Assembly (NCBI RefSeq): GCF_014712225.1
Contig: NZ_JACXBW010000002.1
Location: forward strand, 367,853 to 431,852
Reading direction: 5' to 3'
Source: Pseudarthrobacter sulfonivorans
Lineage (GTDB): Bacteria > Actinomycetota > Actinomycetes > Actinomycetales > Micrococcaceae
Length of the DNA: 64,000 nt
Each line of letters opens with the position of its first letter. Position 1 is the first letter of the stretch. A model generated the notes under the pieces. The model was not told the origin of the DNA. It saw nothing but the letters and a program-made list of their open reading frames with translations, and did no database searches. The position numbers and the translations under genes were made by a program. Positions 9,801 through 18,730 of this stretch are shown here, piece by piece.

Positions 9801-10639
9801 ACGAGGCCGGGCAGTTCTCGCTGGCCAACACCCTGGCCGTGGCCCGCTCCGCCAAACGCCTCCTGCTCCTGGGCGATCCGCAGCAGCTGCCGCAGGTCAC
9901 CCAGGGCTCACACCCCGAGCCGGTGGACGAGTCGGCCCTGGGCTGGCTCGCCGCCGGTCATGCCACCCTGCCGGAAAATTTGGGCTACTTCCTGGCCGAC
10001 AGCTGGCGCATGCATCCCGATCTGTGCCGCGCCGTGTCCGTGCTCAGCTATGACGGCAAGCTCGAAGCGGCGCCCGCTGCTTCGCTGCGGAGCCTGGCAG
10101 AGCTGCCGGCCGGCGTCGAAACCGCGTTCGTGGCGCACAGCGGGAACACCACGTCCTCCCCGGAAGAGGCAGCCGAAGTGGTCAGGCAGGCGCAGCGGCA
10201 CATCGGGCTGAAGTGGATTCCGGGAGGGGACAAACCCGCCCGGCCGCTGACTGCCGAGGACATCCTGGTGGTGGCCGCCTACAACGCCCAGGTCCAGCTG
10301 ATCCGGCACGAACTGCAGCTGGCGGGCCTGTCCGGCGTCCGGGTGGGCACGGTGGACAAGTTCCAGGGCCAGGAGGCGCCGGTTGTGGTGGTCTCCATGG
10401 CCTGCTCCGCGGTGGCTGAGGCACCGCGGGGGGCCGAGTTCCTGCTGAACCGGAACCGGATCAACGTGGCCGTGTCGCGGGGGCAATGGCGTGCGGTGAT
10501 AGTGCGTTCGCCCGAGCTCACCAACTACATGCCGTCCAAACCCGCTGTACTCGAGGAGCTCGGCGCCTTCATTGGCCTCGGCCCGGGCCGCCGGCGCCCA
10601 GGCGGCCATCAACGCGCAGGACGCCACCAACGCGGGTAA
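6815..10639 (+). CDS. TM0106-family RecB-like nuclease / superfamily-1 helicase
   Basis: A 1274-residue multidomain DNA-processing protein. I place the start at GTG 6815 because GGGGAGG lies 4 nt upstream; an upstream in-frame start has no such site. Order of domains: a RecB-like nuclease region with VWDTKLARH (about residue 170, the PD-(D/E)xK Asp...Lys pair); the Cys cluster YCGRCNYC (about 263), typical of FeS-bearing nucleases; an RNase H-like exonuclease domain beginning DIFFDFEGD (about 369) and ending YNEYDCLSTLRLRDWL; and an SF1 helicase with Walker A GPPGTGK (about 888), DEAGQ (about 994), GDPQQLPQ and NVAVSRG (about 1216). This is the Dna2-like TM0106 architecture. Three PGVSV pentapeptides lie near the N-terminus. 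Its cellular role is uncharacterised. Confidence 0.85.
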   Translation: MFLLDPASAVPVVSGPGVSVPGVSVPGVSVHRGAAQDLVFSASDLVAASECEYRTLRILDEKLGRSPKAQFPEDEMQRRAGKLGDRHEEKVLAGLIQQYGTWDAGRGAGVYSIDRGDNTRADLLAKQAETELALRAGADVVFQATFFDGEFLGYADFIVNEAAGTGNPGRYEVWDTKLARHAKVGALLQLAAYGDQLIGMGLEPSPRVTLVLGAVVAGDYVRSHHSLPDLLPVFRERRDRFRDLTAAHREQDSAVQWQQTGISYCGRCNYCAEQVQAHRDLLMVGGMTTVRRKKLIAEGITTIDALADLPPGKASGSVVRLRDQARMQLGRDLPDGSRTFTKDGEDHTVAFKVLPENALAGIPAPSPGDIFFDFEGDPLWQDPATSQWGLEYLFGVVEAPSAPAGDSPANDRQEGRPAARRDDAAGNPVFRPFWAHSRSGERQAFLDFLAYVEERRARFPDMHVYHYAAYEKSALRNLSVRHLAGEDIVDNWLREGVLVDLYATARHSLRISEPSYSIKKLEPLYMGDNLRSGDVKDAGASVVAYAAYCAARDGGDAAEAAKILASISDYNEYDCLSTLRLRDWLLELRDSAPAHDPGHTAAGPGTGQTHDGGAPAPLRPEVQEPQPTPGELRLQEYLAGLPDTRPWTNDERAIAMVAAATGYHRRERKQFWWEHFDRTEAEIDLWSDHRNVFVVDTAEVVAEWALAKPTVRMRTRTLRLTGTMSEGSDFKPGSTWCRLYDSPLPDGLEDTSGTSGRGFTFGTLVTAVEDHPRIAGQSIITIEEKETGKVPAYPHIPVALTEDQPVRTASIEAALAELAEEVGAAVPSLPKHPGVDILRKLPPRFRSLPGPAPVGDGSPEADGAGAPDYVGAITASLLDIDHSYLAVQGPPGTGKTYVGSHVIARLVARGWKIGVVGQSHAVVENMLCTAIESAGVDPARVAKKIVTEHAVPWRQTKDDDVAALLASPGGALIGGTAWTLTGKSVPAGSLDLLVIDEAGQFSLANTLAVARSAKRLLLLGDPQQLPQVTQGSHPEPVDESALGWLAAGHATLPENLGYFLADSWRMHPDLCRAVSVLSYDGKLEAAPAASLRSLAELPAGVETAFVAHSGNTTSSPEEAAEVVRQAQRHIGLKWIPGGDKPARPLTAEDILVVAAYNAQVQLIRHELQLAGLSGVRVGTVDKFQGQEAPVVVVSMACSAVAEAPRGAEFLLNRNRINVAVSRGQWRAVIVRSPELTNYMPSKPAVLEELGAFIGLGPGRRRPGGHQRAGRHQRG
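6846..6905 (+). repeat. 15-bp tandem repeat inside the TM0106-type gene
   Basis: CAGGCGTCAGCGTTC is repeated three times exactly (6861-6905), preceded by one copy with two mismatches (6846-6860). In frame it encodes PGVSV pentapeptides near the protein's N-terminus, before the first conserved motif. A change in copy number would keep the frame. Confidence 0.9.
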
Positions 10640-10681
10640 CCCTCAACGCTCAGGCAGCCGTCAACAGGGTAAATTCAGTGG

Positions 10682-11917
10682 GTGACATCCCAGACCAACA
10701 AACTGCCTGTCGGCGCCCTGACCGTCCTTGCTGCCATCGGCTTCACGGCCATCACCACCGAGCTCCTGCCGTCAGGCCTGCTGCCCCAGATCAGCGCTGA
10801 CTTCAAGGTTTCGGAGGCAACGGCCGGCTACCTGACGGCGGGCTACGCGGCCATCATCGTCATCACCGTCATCCCGTTGTCCATGGCCCTGGCGCGGATT
10901 CCGCGGCACTTCCTGCTCATCGCCCTGATCCTGACCTTCGCCGCGAGCAACGCCCTGGTGGCGGTGGTCTCCGACTTCGGCGCCGCCATGGGTTCGCGGG
11001 TGGTGGGCGGCATCGCCCACGGCCTACTGTGGTCCGCGATGGCCCCGTTTGTGGCCCGGATTGTCCCCGCCCACCAAGTGGGCAAGGCCCTGGCCATCGT
11101 CTTCAGCGGCAACAGTTTGGGCCTGGCCATTGGCGCCCCGGTGGGTACCGCTCTCGGCAACCTCCTCGGCTGGCGCTCGGCTTTCGTGGTCCTGGCTGCC
11201 TCCGGCGTGCTGCTGGCCCTCCTGGCCGGGTGGCTGCTTCCACCGGTTCGGCGCATCCCTGATGCTCCGCGCCCGTCGCTCCGGAAGGCGATCGGCCAGC
11301 CCGGGGTGAAAACCATTGCCGTCGGGTGGCCGCTGATGCTGATGGCACACTTCGCGCTGTTCACCTACATTGCCCCGTTCCTGCGCGAGGTCCGGCTCCC
11401 CGATTTCAGCATTCCGCTGTCCATCAGCATCCTGGGCGTGGCCGGTCTGGTGGGCATCTGGATCGCCGGCATCACCGTGGATTCAAAGCCGCGGCGCTGG
11501 CACCTCATCACCGTTGCCGGCGTTGTGGCCGCGCTGCTGCTGCTGCCCCTGGTGGGAACCGCCCTGCCAGGTTTTGCGCTGGGCGGCGCGGCCGTCCAAG
11601 ACCTCGCACTGCCGGCAGCCTTGCTCCTCATGTTCGTGTGGGGCATAGGCATCGGCGCCATGGGAATCTACAACCAGTCCGCCATCCTCCGGGCGGGCGG
11701 TGAATACCGGGACGCCGCCAACGGCCTGACCGTGCTGACCATCCAGGTGGGCATCACCATCGGAGCGATGTTCGGCGCCGCCGCCCTGACCGTGGCCGGA
11801 CCTGTCCTGATCCCTGTCGCAGCGGCCATCCCTGCAGCCATCGCGTTTGTGCTGATCCTGGCCGGCAGGCGCCACGCCTACCCGCCGGGCCCGCGGGAAC
11901 GCGTCAGCGGGCCCTGA
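10682..11917 (+). CDS. MFS transporter, DHA1-type (drug/sugar efflux-like)
   Basis: A 411-residue major facilitator with about 12 hydrophobic segments and no periplasmic domain. The early motif TTELLPSGLLPQISADF is typical of the AraJ/YdhP/CmlA-like DHA1 group of proton-coupled exporters. The motif-C-like stretch NSLGLAIGAPVGTALGN in helix 5 supports an antiporter. It starts with GTG 42 nt behind the TM0106-type gene. Its 3' end overlaps the convergent acylphosphatase gene by 14 nt. The substrate is unknown. Confidence 0.85.
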   Translation: MTSQTNKLPVGALTVLAAIGFTAITTELLPSGLLPQISADFKVSEATAGYLTAGYAAIIVITVIPLSMALARIPRHFLLIALILTFAASNALVAVVSDFGAAMGSRVVGGIAHGLLWSAMAPFVARIVPAHQVGKALAIVFSGNSLGLAIGAPVGTALGNLLGWRSAFVVLAASGVLLALLAGWLLPPVRRIPDAPRPSLRKAIGQPGVKTIAVGWPLMLMAHFALFTYIAPFLREVRLPDFSIPLSISILGVAGLVGIWIAGITVDSKPRRWHLITVAGVVAALLLLPLVGTALPGFALGGAAVQDLALPAALLLMFVWGIGIGAMGIYNQSAILRAGGEYRDAANGLTVLTIQVGITIGAMFGAAALTVAGPVLIPVAAAIPAAIAFVLILAGRRHAYPPGPRERVSGP

Positions 11918-12203
11918 AGTCCCGGAAGGACCCGTCGGCGGCCGAGATGGCCTCTTCCACCCGTTCCACGCGCCCGGGGGCGTTCTCGGACCTCAGCCAG
12001 TCCAGGAGCTGGTGCACCTGCTCCTGCGGCCCTTCGGCAACCACCGACACGGAACCGTCGTCGAGGTTCTTCACCACGCCCCTGAGCGCAAGCTCGTCAG
12101 CCTTGCCCATGGTCCAGAAACGGAATCCGACTCCCTGCACCACGCCGAAGACGCGGGCAGAGAGCCGGATATCACCGCCCCGCTGGGGGCTTCCAGTGGT
12201 CAT
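11904..12203 (-). CDS. acyP: Acylphosphatase
   Basis: A 99-residue cytosolic enzyme that hydrolyses acyl phosphates such as carbamoyl phosphate and 1,3-bisphosphoglycerate. The signature VFGVVQGVGFRFW contains the phosphate-binding loop and catalytic Arg, and GVVKNLDDGSVSVVAEG contains the catalytic Asn. The length is normal for the family, with a short N-terminal extension. It lies 5 nt downstream of the YceI gene on the same strand, so the two form a likely operon. The 3' end overlaps the convergent MFS gene. Confidence 0.93.
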   Translation of the reverse strand: MTTGSPQRGGDIRLSARVFGVVQGVGFRFWTMGKADELALRGVVKNLDDGSVSVVAEGPQEQVHQLLDWLRSENAPGRVERVEEAISAADGSFRDFRAR

Positions 12204-12208
12204 GGCAC

Positions 12209-12754
12209 TCAGGCCTGCTTGACCAGCGCAGCGTCGACGTTGATCTTGACTTTGTCGCTGACCAGCAGGCCGCCGGCTTCCAGCGCCGCGTTCCAGGTCA
12301 GGCCGAATTCCTTGCGGCTGATGTCTGTTTCAGCGGAGAAACCCGCGCGGGTGGCACCGAACGGGTCAACAGCAACCCCCGTGAATTCGACTTCCAACTC
12401 CACCGGCTTGGTGATGCCGCGGATGGTGAGATCGCCGGTGAGCGTGTAGTCCTCGCCGTCGCCTTCCACCGAGGTGGCGCGGAACGTCATCTCCGGGAAT
12501 TCCTCCACGTCGAAGAAGTCCGGGCCCTTGACGTGCCCGTCGCGGTTGGCGTCGCCGGATTCGAAGCTGGCGGTTTTGACCGTGGCGTGAAGTGAAGAAT
12601 CGGCCAGGGATTCGCCAACGCGGGCTTCCGCCGAGGCATCCGTGAAGCGGCCGCGGACCTTGCTGATGCCTGCGTGGCGGACCGTGAAGCCGATTTCGCT
12701 ATGGGACATGTCCAGGTTCCAGACGCCTGGTGTCAGGCCTGAGGGAAGGGTCAC
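12209..12754 (-). CDS. YceI-family lipocalin-like protein
   Basis: A 181-residue YceI protein; the family forms a lipocalin-like β-barrel that binds polyisoprenoids or other amphiphiles. Family features are the N-terminal TPGVWNLDMSHSEIGFTVRH, the central SFESGDANRDGHVKGPDFF and GDLTIRGITKPVELEVEF. I take GTG 12754 as the start: AAGGAG is 8 nt upstream and the protein begins at the conserved region. A longer frame to 12814 would run into the upstream terminator hairpin and adds no conserved sequence. There is no signal peptide with this start, as in many actinobacterial YceI proteins. Confidence 0.9.
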   Translation of the reverse strand: MTLPSGLTPGVWNLDMSHSEIGFTVRHAGISKVRGRFTDASAEARVGESLADSSLHATVKTASFESGDANRDGHVKGPDFFDVEEFPEMTFRATSVEGDGEDYTLTGDLTIRGITKPVELEVEFTGVAVDPFGATRAGFSAETDISRKEFGLTWNAALEAGGLLVSDKVKINVDAALVKQA

Positions 12755-12776
12755 TTTTGCATCTCCTTGTGCTGGG

Positions 12777-12817
12777 AAAAAGTGTGGGAACCGGCTGGTA
12801 CAGCCGGTTCCCACACT
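12777..12817 (-). terminator. Rho-independent terminator of the X25 fusion gene
   Basis: A perfect 17-bp stem (12781-12797 with 12801-12817, loop GTA) is followed on the minus strand by five T residues. It ends transcription of the gene at 12885-13826 just before the YceI gene starts. It is the most canonical intrinsic terminator in the window. Confidence 0.9.
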
Positions 12818-12884
12818 GCTTCACTCAGGACATTTTGTCCAGAGAATGCGCCGCCCGGACCACCGCGGGCAGCAGTTACCGCTA

Positions 12885-13826
12885 TCAGTTGTTGATGGTG
12901 ATGTCCCGCGTGCGGTGGTTGTAGCGGATGGTGACAGTGCCGCCGTCGTGGTGCAGTTCGTGGTTGGGACCGTCGAACGTGCCGAACGCGCCGTAGTTCT
13001 CGTCCCATGAGCGGTTCAGCGCAATCTTGAACGTGTAGTGGCCGGCAGGCAGTTCGGTGCTCTTCGTCCATAGCTGCGAGCTGAAGTCGAAGTCCATCTG
13101 CGACTCGTCATACTGCGGCGCCCAGTTCTCCGGGGCACCCAGGAAGGTGTTGAAATCGCCGGCCACGGCCACGGCTTCGGGCTGCGGGAAGGTTTCCTCA
13201 TCCGGGCCTTCAAGCGGCTCCGACGCAGCGCCGTCAGCCGTGGCCTTCGTGGCGGGCGCCTTGCGCGAACGCACGGCCTTGACCACCGGCTCCACGGCTT
13301 CCTCGATCAGCTTCGCGGCCTTGCCCACAGCCTCGGCAGCCTTCTTGGTTGGGGCCTTCCGGGCGGGCGCCTTCTTCGCGGGGGCCTCAGCGGCCACTGC
13401 CTTCGCGCCGGAGGTCTTGCTGGCGGCCGCCACCTTGGCGGGAGCCTTCTGGACGGCGGGAGCGGCGGGAACCGGGGTGTCGGCCGGGACGGGAGTCCCG
13501 GCGTCGAGCGCTGCCGCGAAGGCATCCGCATCCGCGAAGGCGACCGTGGCGCGCATGCCGTCCTCACTGATGGTCCAGCCGGAACGGCCCTTGACCAGCC
13601 AGCCGGCCTTGACCAGCTTGGCCGTGGCGGAGGTGAGGGTCTTGTGGCCGCGGGGAATGCCGCCGCTGAGCAGCGCGGCTTCATGTTCGGTGAAGGGCAC
13701 GCGGGCGGTGGCTTCCGCCAGGACCTCACCGGCGTTGCGCGCCTCGCCGTTCCACGTGCCCTCCGTCAGGACATCCAGCACGGTCTTGAGTCGAAGGTAA
13801 GTGTTTTCTGCGGTGGACTTGGCCAT
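12885..13826 (-). CDS. Winged-helix / Ala-Lys-Pro linker / X25-like domain fusion protein
   Basis: A 313-residue protein with three visible parts. Residues 1-105 form a winged-helix-like domain (LKTVLDVLTEG ... GIPRGHKTLTSATAKLVKAGW ... WTISEDG), similar in pattern to Mrr N-terminal DNA-binding domains. Residues about 106-205 are a low-complexity Ala/Lys/Pro-rich stretch (KKAPARKAPTKKAA) like the tails of mycobacterial HupB or histone H1. Residues about 215-313 form a β-domain (VAVAGDFNTFLGAPENW, LPAGHYTFKIALNRSWDENYG) closely resembling the X25 / family-48-like starch-binding domain of amylopullulanases. There is no signal peptide, so it is intracellular. The function is unknown; a nucleoid- or glycogen-related role is speculation. 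The gene is monocistronic with its own terminator. Confidence 0.7.
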   Translation of the reverse strand: MAKSTAENTYLRLKTVLDVLTEGTWNGEARNAGEVLAEATARVPFTEHEAALLSGGIPRGHKTLTSATAKLVKAGWLVKGRSGWTISEDGMRATVAFADADAFAAALDAGTPVPADTPVPAAPAVQKAPAKVAAASKTSGAKAVAAEAPAKKAPARKAPTKKAAEAVGKAAKLIEEAVEPVVKAVRSRKAPATKATADGAASEPLEGPDEETFPQPEAVAVAGDFNTFLGAPENWAPQYDESQMDFDFSSQLWTKSTELPAGHYTFKIALNRSWDENYGAFGTFDGPNHELHHDGGTVTIRYNHRTRDITINN

Positions 13827-14064
13827 GATTCCCCTTAGTGAAGCGATCTGTCTTAAGGCATCTTGCCAAGACCGTATTAAATCGCACGACTTGAAATGGT
13901 TAACTCTGCGTGTCGTGACCGACTATGACGTCGATTACAGCGGAACTGAGGCAAGAGTCTCGGCTAATGGGCTGTTTTCTCAACCCTTGACCGCTCTTCC
14001 GGGAACCGCCGCCCACTTCCCAGACGCGCGCGAATCCCAGTTTAGCGACCACTTCGGGCCATAG

Positions 14065-15114
14065 CTACCCGCCGTTCAACTCGTCAAGAAGCTCGGCCTT
14101 CCGCTCCTCGGAGGCGAACGACGAGTGGATGGAGTTGGCTGCGAGCCGGGACCTGTCGAACTCAGAGAGTTCAAACACTGCCTGCAGCTGGGCGAAGTTG
14201 TCATCCACGTAGCCGCCGAAATAGGCCGGATCGTCCGAGTTGACGGAAACATTGAGCCCGGCGGCGAGCATTGCCGGCAGTGGATGGTCCGCCAGAGTGT
14301 CCACGGCCCGGAGCCGGACGTTGGACAGCGGGCAGACCGTCAGCGGAATCCGCTCGTCCACGAGGCGTTCCACCAGGTCCTGATCCTCCATGCAGCGGAT
14401 GCCGTGGTCGATGCGCTCCACGCCCAGGACGTCCAGCGCTTCGATGATGTACGACGCCGGTCCCTCCTCGCCCGCGTGCGCGGTGAGCCGCAGACCCGCT
14501 TCGCGGGCTTTCGTGAACAGCCGCTCAAATTTGGCTGGCGGGTTGCCCACTTCGGCCGAGTCCAGGCCGATGGCTGCGATGGGCGCGTTCATGGCCAGCA
14601 GGCCGTCCAGGACCTCCAGCGCCGATTCCTCGGAAAGGTCGCGGAGGAACGCTGCGATCAGCAGGGTGGAAATTCCGTAGTCCTCCACCGACGTGGCCAG
14701 GGCCGAGGCCACACCGTTAACGCAGGTTTCCAGGCTGACGCCGCGGGAGATGTGGGCCTGCGGGTCCATCATGATCTCGGCATGCCGGACGCCGGCAGCG
14801 GCGGCCCGGGCCAGGTAGGCGCGGGTCATGTCGGCGAAGTCCTGCTCAGTCCGCAGCACGGCCATGTTGGCGTAGTACAGGTTCAGGAACGACTGCAGGT
14901 CGCTGAATTCATACAGCGCCCGCAACTCTTCAAGGCCTGAATAGGGAAGTGCCATGCCGTTGCGCTCCGCCAGCTCAAAGATCAGCTCGGGCTGCAGCGT
15001 GCCCTCAATGTGCAGGTGCAGTTCCGCAAGAGGCAGGAGTTGCGGCGCTTCTTCGGTCTCGGGCACCTCAAATTCCGGCATCGGGTCGGCGGCAGCATCC
15101 GGGTAATTGTCCAT
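14065..15114 (-). CDS. Adenine/adenosine deaminase family, probably adenine deaminase
   Basis: A 349-residue amidohydrolase of nucleobase salvage. Zinc ligands are visible in AELHLHIEGT (HxH), the His of TAHAGEE with its catalytic Glu, and VNSDDPAYFGGY. Two traits favour adenine rather than adenosine as substrate: the HAEIMMDPQAHISRGV segment (adenine deaminases have E-x-FFDPQ-x-H-x-x-RG) and SDDPAYFGGY (adenosine deaminases have NTDDP). I choose ATG 15114; a longer frame to 15213 would overlap the divergent UvrA-like gene. The start lies 48 nt from that gene's start, so the two share a very short divergent promoter. Confidence 0.85.
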   Translation of the reverse strand: MDNYPDAAADPMPEFEVPETEEAPQLLPLAELHLHIEGTLQPELIFELAERNGMALPYSGLEELRALYEFSDLQSFLNLYYANMAVLRTEQDFADMTRAYLARAAAAGVRHAEIMMDPQAHISRGVSLETCVNGVASALATSVEDYGISTLLIAAFLRDLSEESALEVLDGLLAMNAPIAAIGLDSAEVGNPPAKFERLFTKAREAGLRLTAHAGEEGPASYIIEALDVLGVERIDHGIRCMEDQDLVERLVDERIPLTVCPLSNVRLRAVDTLADHPLPAMLAAGLNVSVNSDDPAYFGGYVDDNFAQLQAVFELSEFDRSRLAANSIHSSFASEERKAELLDELNGG

Positions 15115-15162
15115 CGGCTCAGGATATCGCCCGCCCGCCGCTTCACGGCTAGAGTCGAACCA

Positions 15163-17724
15163 ATGCGGAACCTTCAGCAGGCTGACGATCCTATCCTTCA
15201 CACTTCCGGCCACCTCGCCGACGGCTTCGTCCGGGTCCGGGGAGCCCGCGAGAATAACCTGCGGAACGTGGACGTGGATGTTCCCCGCGACTCCATCGTG
15301 GCCTTCACAGGCGTCTCCGGCTCAGGAAAGTCATCACTGGCATTCGGGACCATCTACGCCGAAGCCCAGCGCCGCTACTTCGAATCCGTAGCCCCCTACG
15401 CACGCCGCCTCATCCAACAGGGCCACAATCCCAAGGTGGAGATGATCTCCGGGCTCCCGCCCGCCGTCGCGCTTCAACAGCGCCGCGGCGCACCGAGCAG
15501 CCGTTCCACCGTGGGGACGGTGACCACGCTGTCCAATTCGCTGCGCATGCTGTTCTCGAGGGCGGGAACCTATCCGCAGGGGGCGGCCCAACTGGACTCC
15601 GACGCCTTCTCACCGAACACTGCGGCGGGCGCCTGCCAGGAATGCCACGGGCTGGGAGTGGCCCACACGGTCAGCGAGAATTCCCTGGTGCCGGACACCG
15701 GCCTGACCATCCGTGACGGTGCCATCGCCGCGTGGCCGGGCGCCTGGCAGGGCAAGAACCTTCGCGACATCCTCAGCCACCTCGGCTACGACGTGGATGT
15801 CCCCTGGCGGAAGCTGCCCAAGAAGCAGCGCGACTGGATCCTCTTCACGGAGGAGCAGCCCGTCGTCGAAGTCACGCCCGAACGGGACCGTGTTGCCAAG
15901 CCGTACAAGGGCCGGTTCTGGAGCGCCAAAAGCTACGTCCTTCACACCCTGGCGGACTCGCAGAGCGCTGCCATGCGCGAGCGCGTGCTGGCGTTCATGG
16001 AATCCGGGCCCTGCCCCCGCTGCGGCGGAACCGGGCTTCGGCCCGAGGCTCTCGCGGTGTCCTTCGCCGGCAGGAACATCGCCGAACTCAACGCCGCACC
16101 CATGGTGGAACTTGCCGAGATCATCCGCCCCACGGCCGGCCTCAAGGACGCCGGAACCGCGTCCCGCCGGCAGTCGTCCGGGGAGGAGAACGAGGTGGCC
16201 GTCGCCATCACCGCCGACCTCCTGCACCGCATCACGGTGCTGCTGGACCTGGGCCTCGGCTACCTCGCCCTGGGCCGCTCCACCCCCACCCTCTCCCCCG
16301 GCGAAATGCAGCGGCTGAGGATCGCCACCCAACTCCGGTCCGGACTGTTCGGTGTGATCTACGTGCTGGACGAACCCTCCGCAGGCCTTCACCCGGCCGA
16401 CGCCGAGCCGCTGCTGGCCGTCCTTGACCAGCTCAAGGAGTCAGGCAACTCGGTCTTCGTGGTGGAACACAACATGGATGTGGTCCGCCGGGCCGACTGG
16501 CTGGTGGACGTTGGGCCGCGCGCCGGGGAAGGCGGCGGCGAGGTTCTCTACAGCGGGCCCGTCGCCGGCCTGGCTGCCGTTGCGGAGTCGGTCACCCGCC
16601 CGTTCCTGTTCGACGACGGCGCTTCCGGCGGCGCGTCCGGCGCACGTTTGCCGGCCGCGCGCGGGGACGCCCGCGAACCCGACGGCTGGCTGGAACTGAC
16701 CGGAATCAGCCAGCACAACCTCAAGGACCTTGATGCCCGTTTCCCGGTGGGCGTCCTGACGGCAGTCACAGGCGTGTCCGGCTCGGGCAAGTCGACCCTG
16801 GTCAGCCGTGTCCTCGCCGACGTGGTGGGTTCCAGCATGCGGAACCATCCGGCGGCGGAGACCGAACCGGACGAGGCAGATCCCGCAGCACCGTTGACGG
16901 TGGGGACGGTCAGCGGGACGGACCGGATCGACAGGCTGGTTACCGTGGACCAGAAACCCATTGGACGGACGCCACGCTCCAACCTGGCCACCTACACCGG
17001 GCTGTTTGACGCCGTGCGCAAGGAGTTCGCCGCCACGGACCAGGCCCGGGCACGCGGATTCGGCGCCGGCCGGTTCTCCTTCAATGTGGCCGGCGGCCGC
17101 TGCGAGACGTGCCAGGGCGAGGGTTTCGTCGCGGTGGAACTGCTCTTCCTTCCCGGCAGCTACGGCCCGTGCCCTGAGTGCGGCGGTTCACGCTACAACC
17201 CGGAAACCCTTGAAGTGACGTACCGCGGCAAGAACGTGGCCGAGGTCCTGCGCCTGACGGTTGACGCCGCTGCCGGGTTCCTGGCCGACATTCCCGCGGC
17301 GGCCCGCAGCCTCAAGAGTCTCCGTGATGTGGGCCTGGGCTACCTCCGGCTCGGCCAGCCCGCCACCGAACTGTCCGGCGGCGAAGCCCAGCGCATCAAG
17401 CTCGCCACCGAACTCCAGCGGGCCCGGCGCGGACACACGCTCTACCTTCTGGACGAGCCGACCACCGGACTGCACCCCGCCGACGTCCAACTGCTGATGA
17501 CCCAGCTCCATGGCCTGGTGGACAGCGGGAACACCGTGGTGGTGGTGGAACACGAGATGGACGTGGTGGCTGGCGCCGACTGGGTCATCGACCTTGGCCC
17601 CTCGGGTGGCGATGCGGGCGGAAGGATCGTCGCTGCCGGTACCGCGGCCGCCGTCGCACGTTCCAGCCAAGGCCGCACCGCGCCCTACTTGGCAGCAGCG
17701 CTCCGCCAGCAAGCCACCAGCTGA
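15163..17724 (+). CDS. UvrA-like ABC ATPase (UvrA2/DrrC type)
   Basis: An 853-residue soluble duplicated ABC ATPase like excinuclease UvrA but about 100 residues shorter, matching UvrA2/DrrC paralogues linked to DNA-binding-drug resistance. ATPase I has Walker [12 protein letters not shown] (about residue 49), a degenerate signature LSPGEMQR (about 377) and [11 protein letters not shown]. ATPase II has [10 protein letters not shown] (about 535), LSGGEAQR (about 736) and [11 protein letters not shown]. Zinc modules are CPRCGGTG (about 283) and CETCQGEG ... CPECGG (646-674). The ATG at 15163 is chosen because longer frames would lie inside the divergent deaminase gene. UvrB and UvrC are not nearby, so the housekeeping UvrA is probably elsewhere. 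Confidence 0.9.
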   Translation: MRNLQQADDPILHTSGHLADGFVRVRGARENNLRNVDVDVPRDSIVAFTGVSGSGKSSLAFGTIYAEAQRRYFESVAPYARRLIQQGHNPKVEMISGLPPAVALQQRRGAPSSRSTVGTVTTLSNSLRMLFSRAGTYPQGAAQLDSDAFSPNTAAGACQECHGLGVAHTVSENSLVPDTGLTIRDGAIAAWPGAWQGKNLRDILSHLGYDVDVPWRKLPKKQRDWILFTEEQPVVEVTPERDRVAKPYKGRFWSAKSYVLHTLADSQSAAMRERVLAFMESGPCPRCGGTGLRPEALAVSFAGRNIAELNAAPMVELAEIIRPTAGLKDAGTASRRQSSGEENEVAVAITADLLHRITVLLDLGLGYLALGRSTPTLSPGEMQRLRIATQLRSGLFGVIYVLDEPSAGLHPADAEPLLAVLDQLKESGNSVFVVEHNMDVVRRADWLVDVGPRAGEGGGEVLYSGPVAGLAAVAESVTRPFLFDDGASGGASGARLPAARGDAREPDGWLELTGISQHNLKDLDARFPVGVLTAVTGVSGSGKSTLVSRVLADVVGSSMRNHPAAETEPDEADPAAPLTVGTVSGTDRIDRLVTVDQKPIGRTPRSNLATYTGLFDAVRKEFAATDQARARGFGAGRFSFNVAGGRCETCQGEGFVAVELLFLPGSYGPCPECGGSRYNPETLEVTYRGKNVAEVLRLTVDAAAGFLADIPAAARSLKSLRDVGLGYLRLGQPATELSGGEAQRIKLATELQRARRGHTLYLLDEPTTGLHPADVQLLMTQLHGLVDSGNTVVVVEHEMDVVAGADWVIDLGPSGGDAGGRIVAAGTAAAVARSSQGRTAPYLAAALRQQATS

Positions 17725-18600
<876 letters not shown>

Positions 18601-18659
18601 CGGCCACCCGTTCCCGGGACCCCTTTCCCCCGCCCCGGGAACGGCCAAGCAGCAAAACA

Positions 18660-18700
18660 ACGACGCCGGAGCGCCCCGCTTAGGGGAGCTCCGGCGTCGT
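18660..18700. terminator. Bidirectional hairpin between Rpf and the next gene
   Basis: An 18-bp stem (18660-18677 with 18683-18700, one mismatch, loop GCTTA) separates two convergent genes. The outer stem reads ACGACGCCGG, shared in type with hairpins at 25129, 49429 and 56585. Confidence 0.8.
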
Positions 18701-18730
18701 CCGTTGTCCAGTTGTTTGGCTGCTTGGCGG

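Noticed and set aside
13801..14064. 87-codon + strand frame between the X25 fusion gene and the deaminase
   Set aside because: No recognisable motif, no convincing ribosome binding site, overlaps the start of the fusion gene; treated as non-coding.
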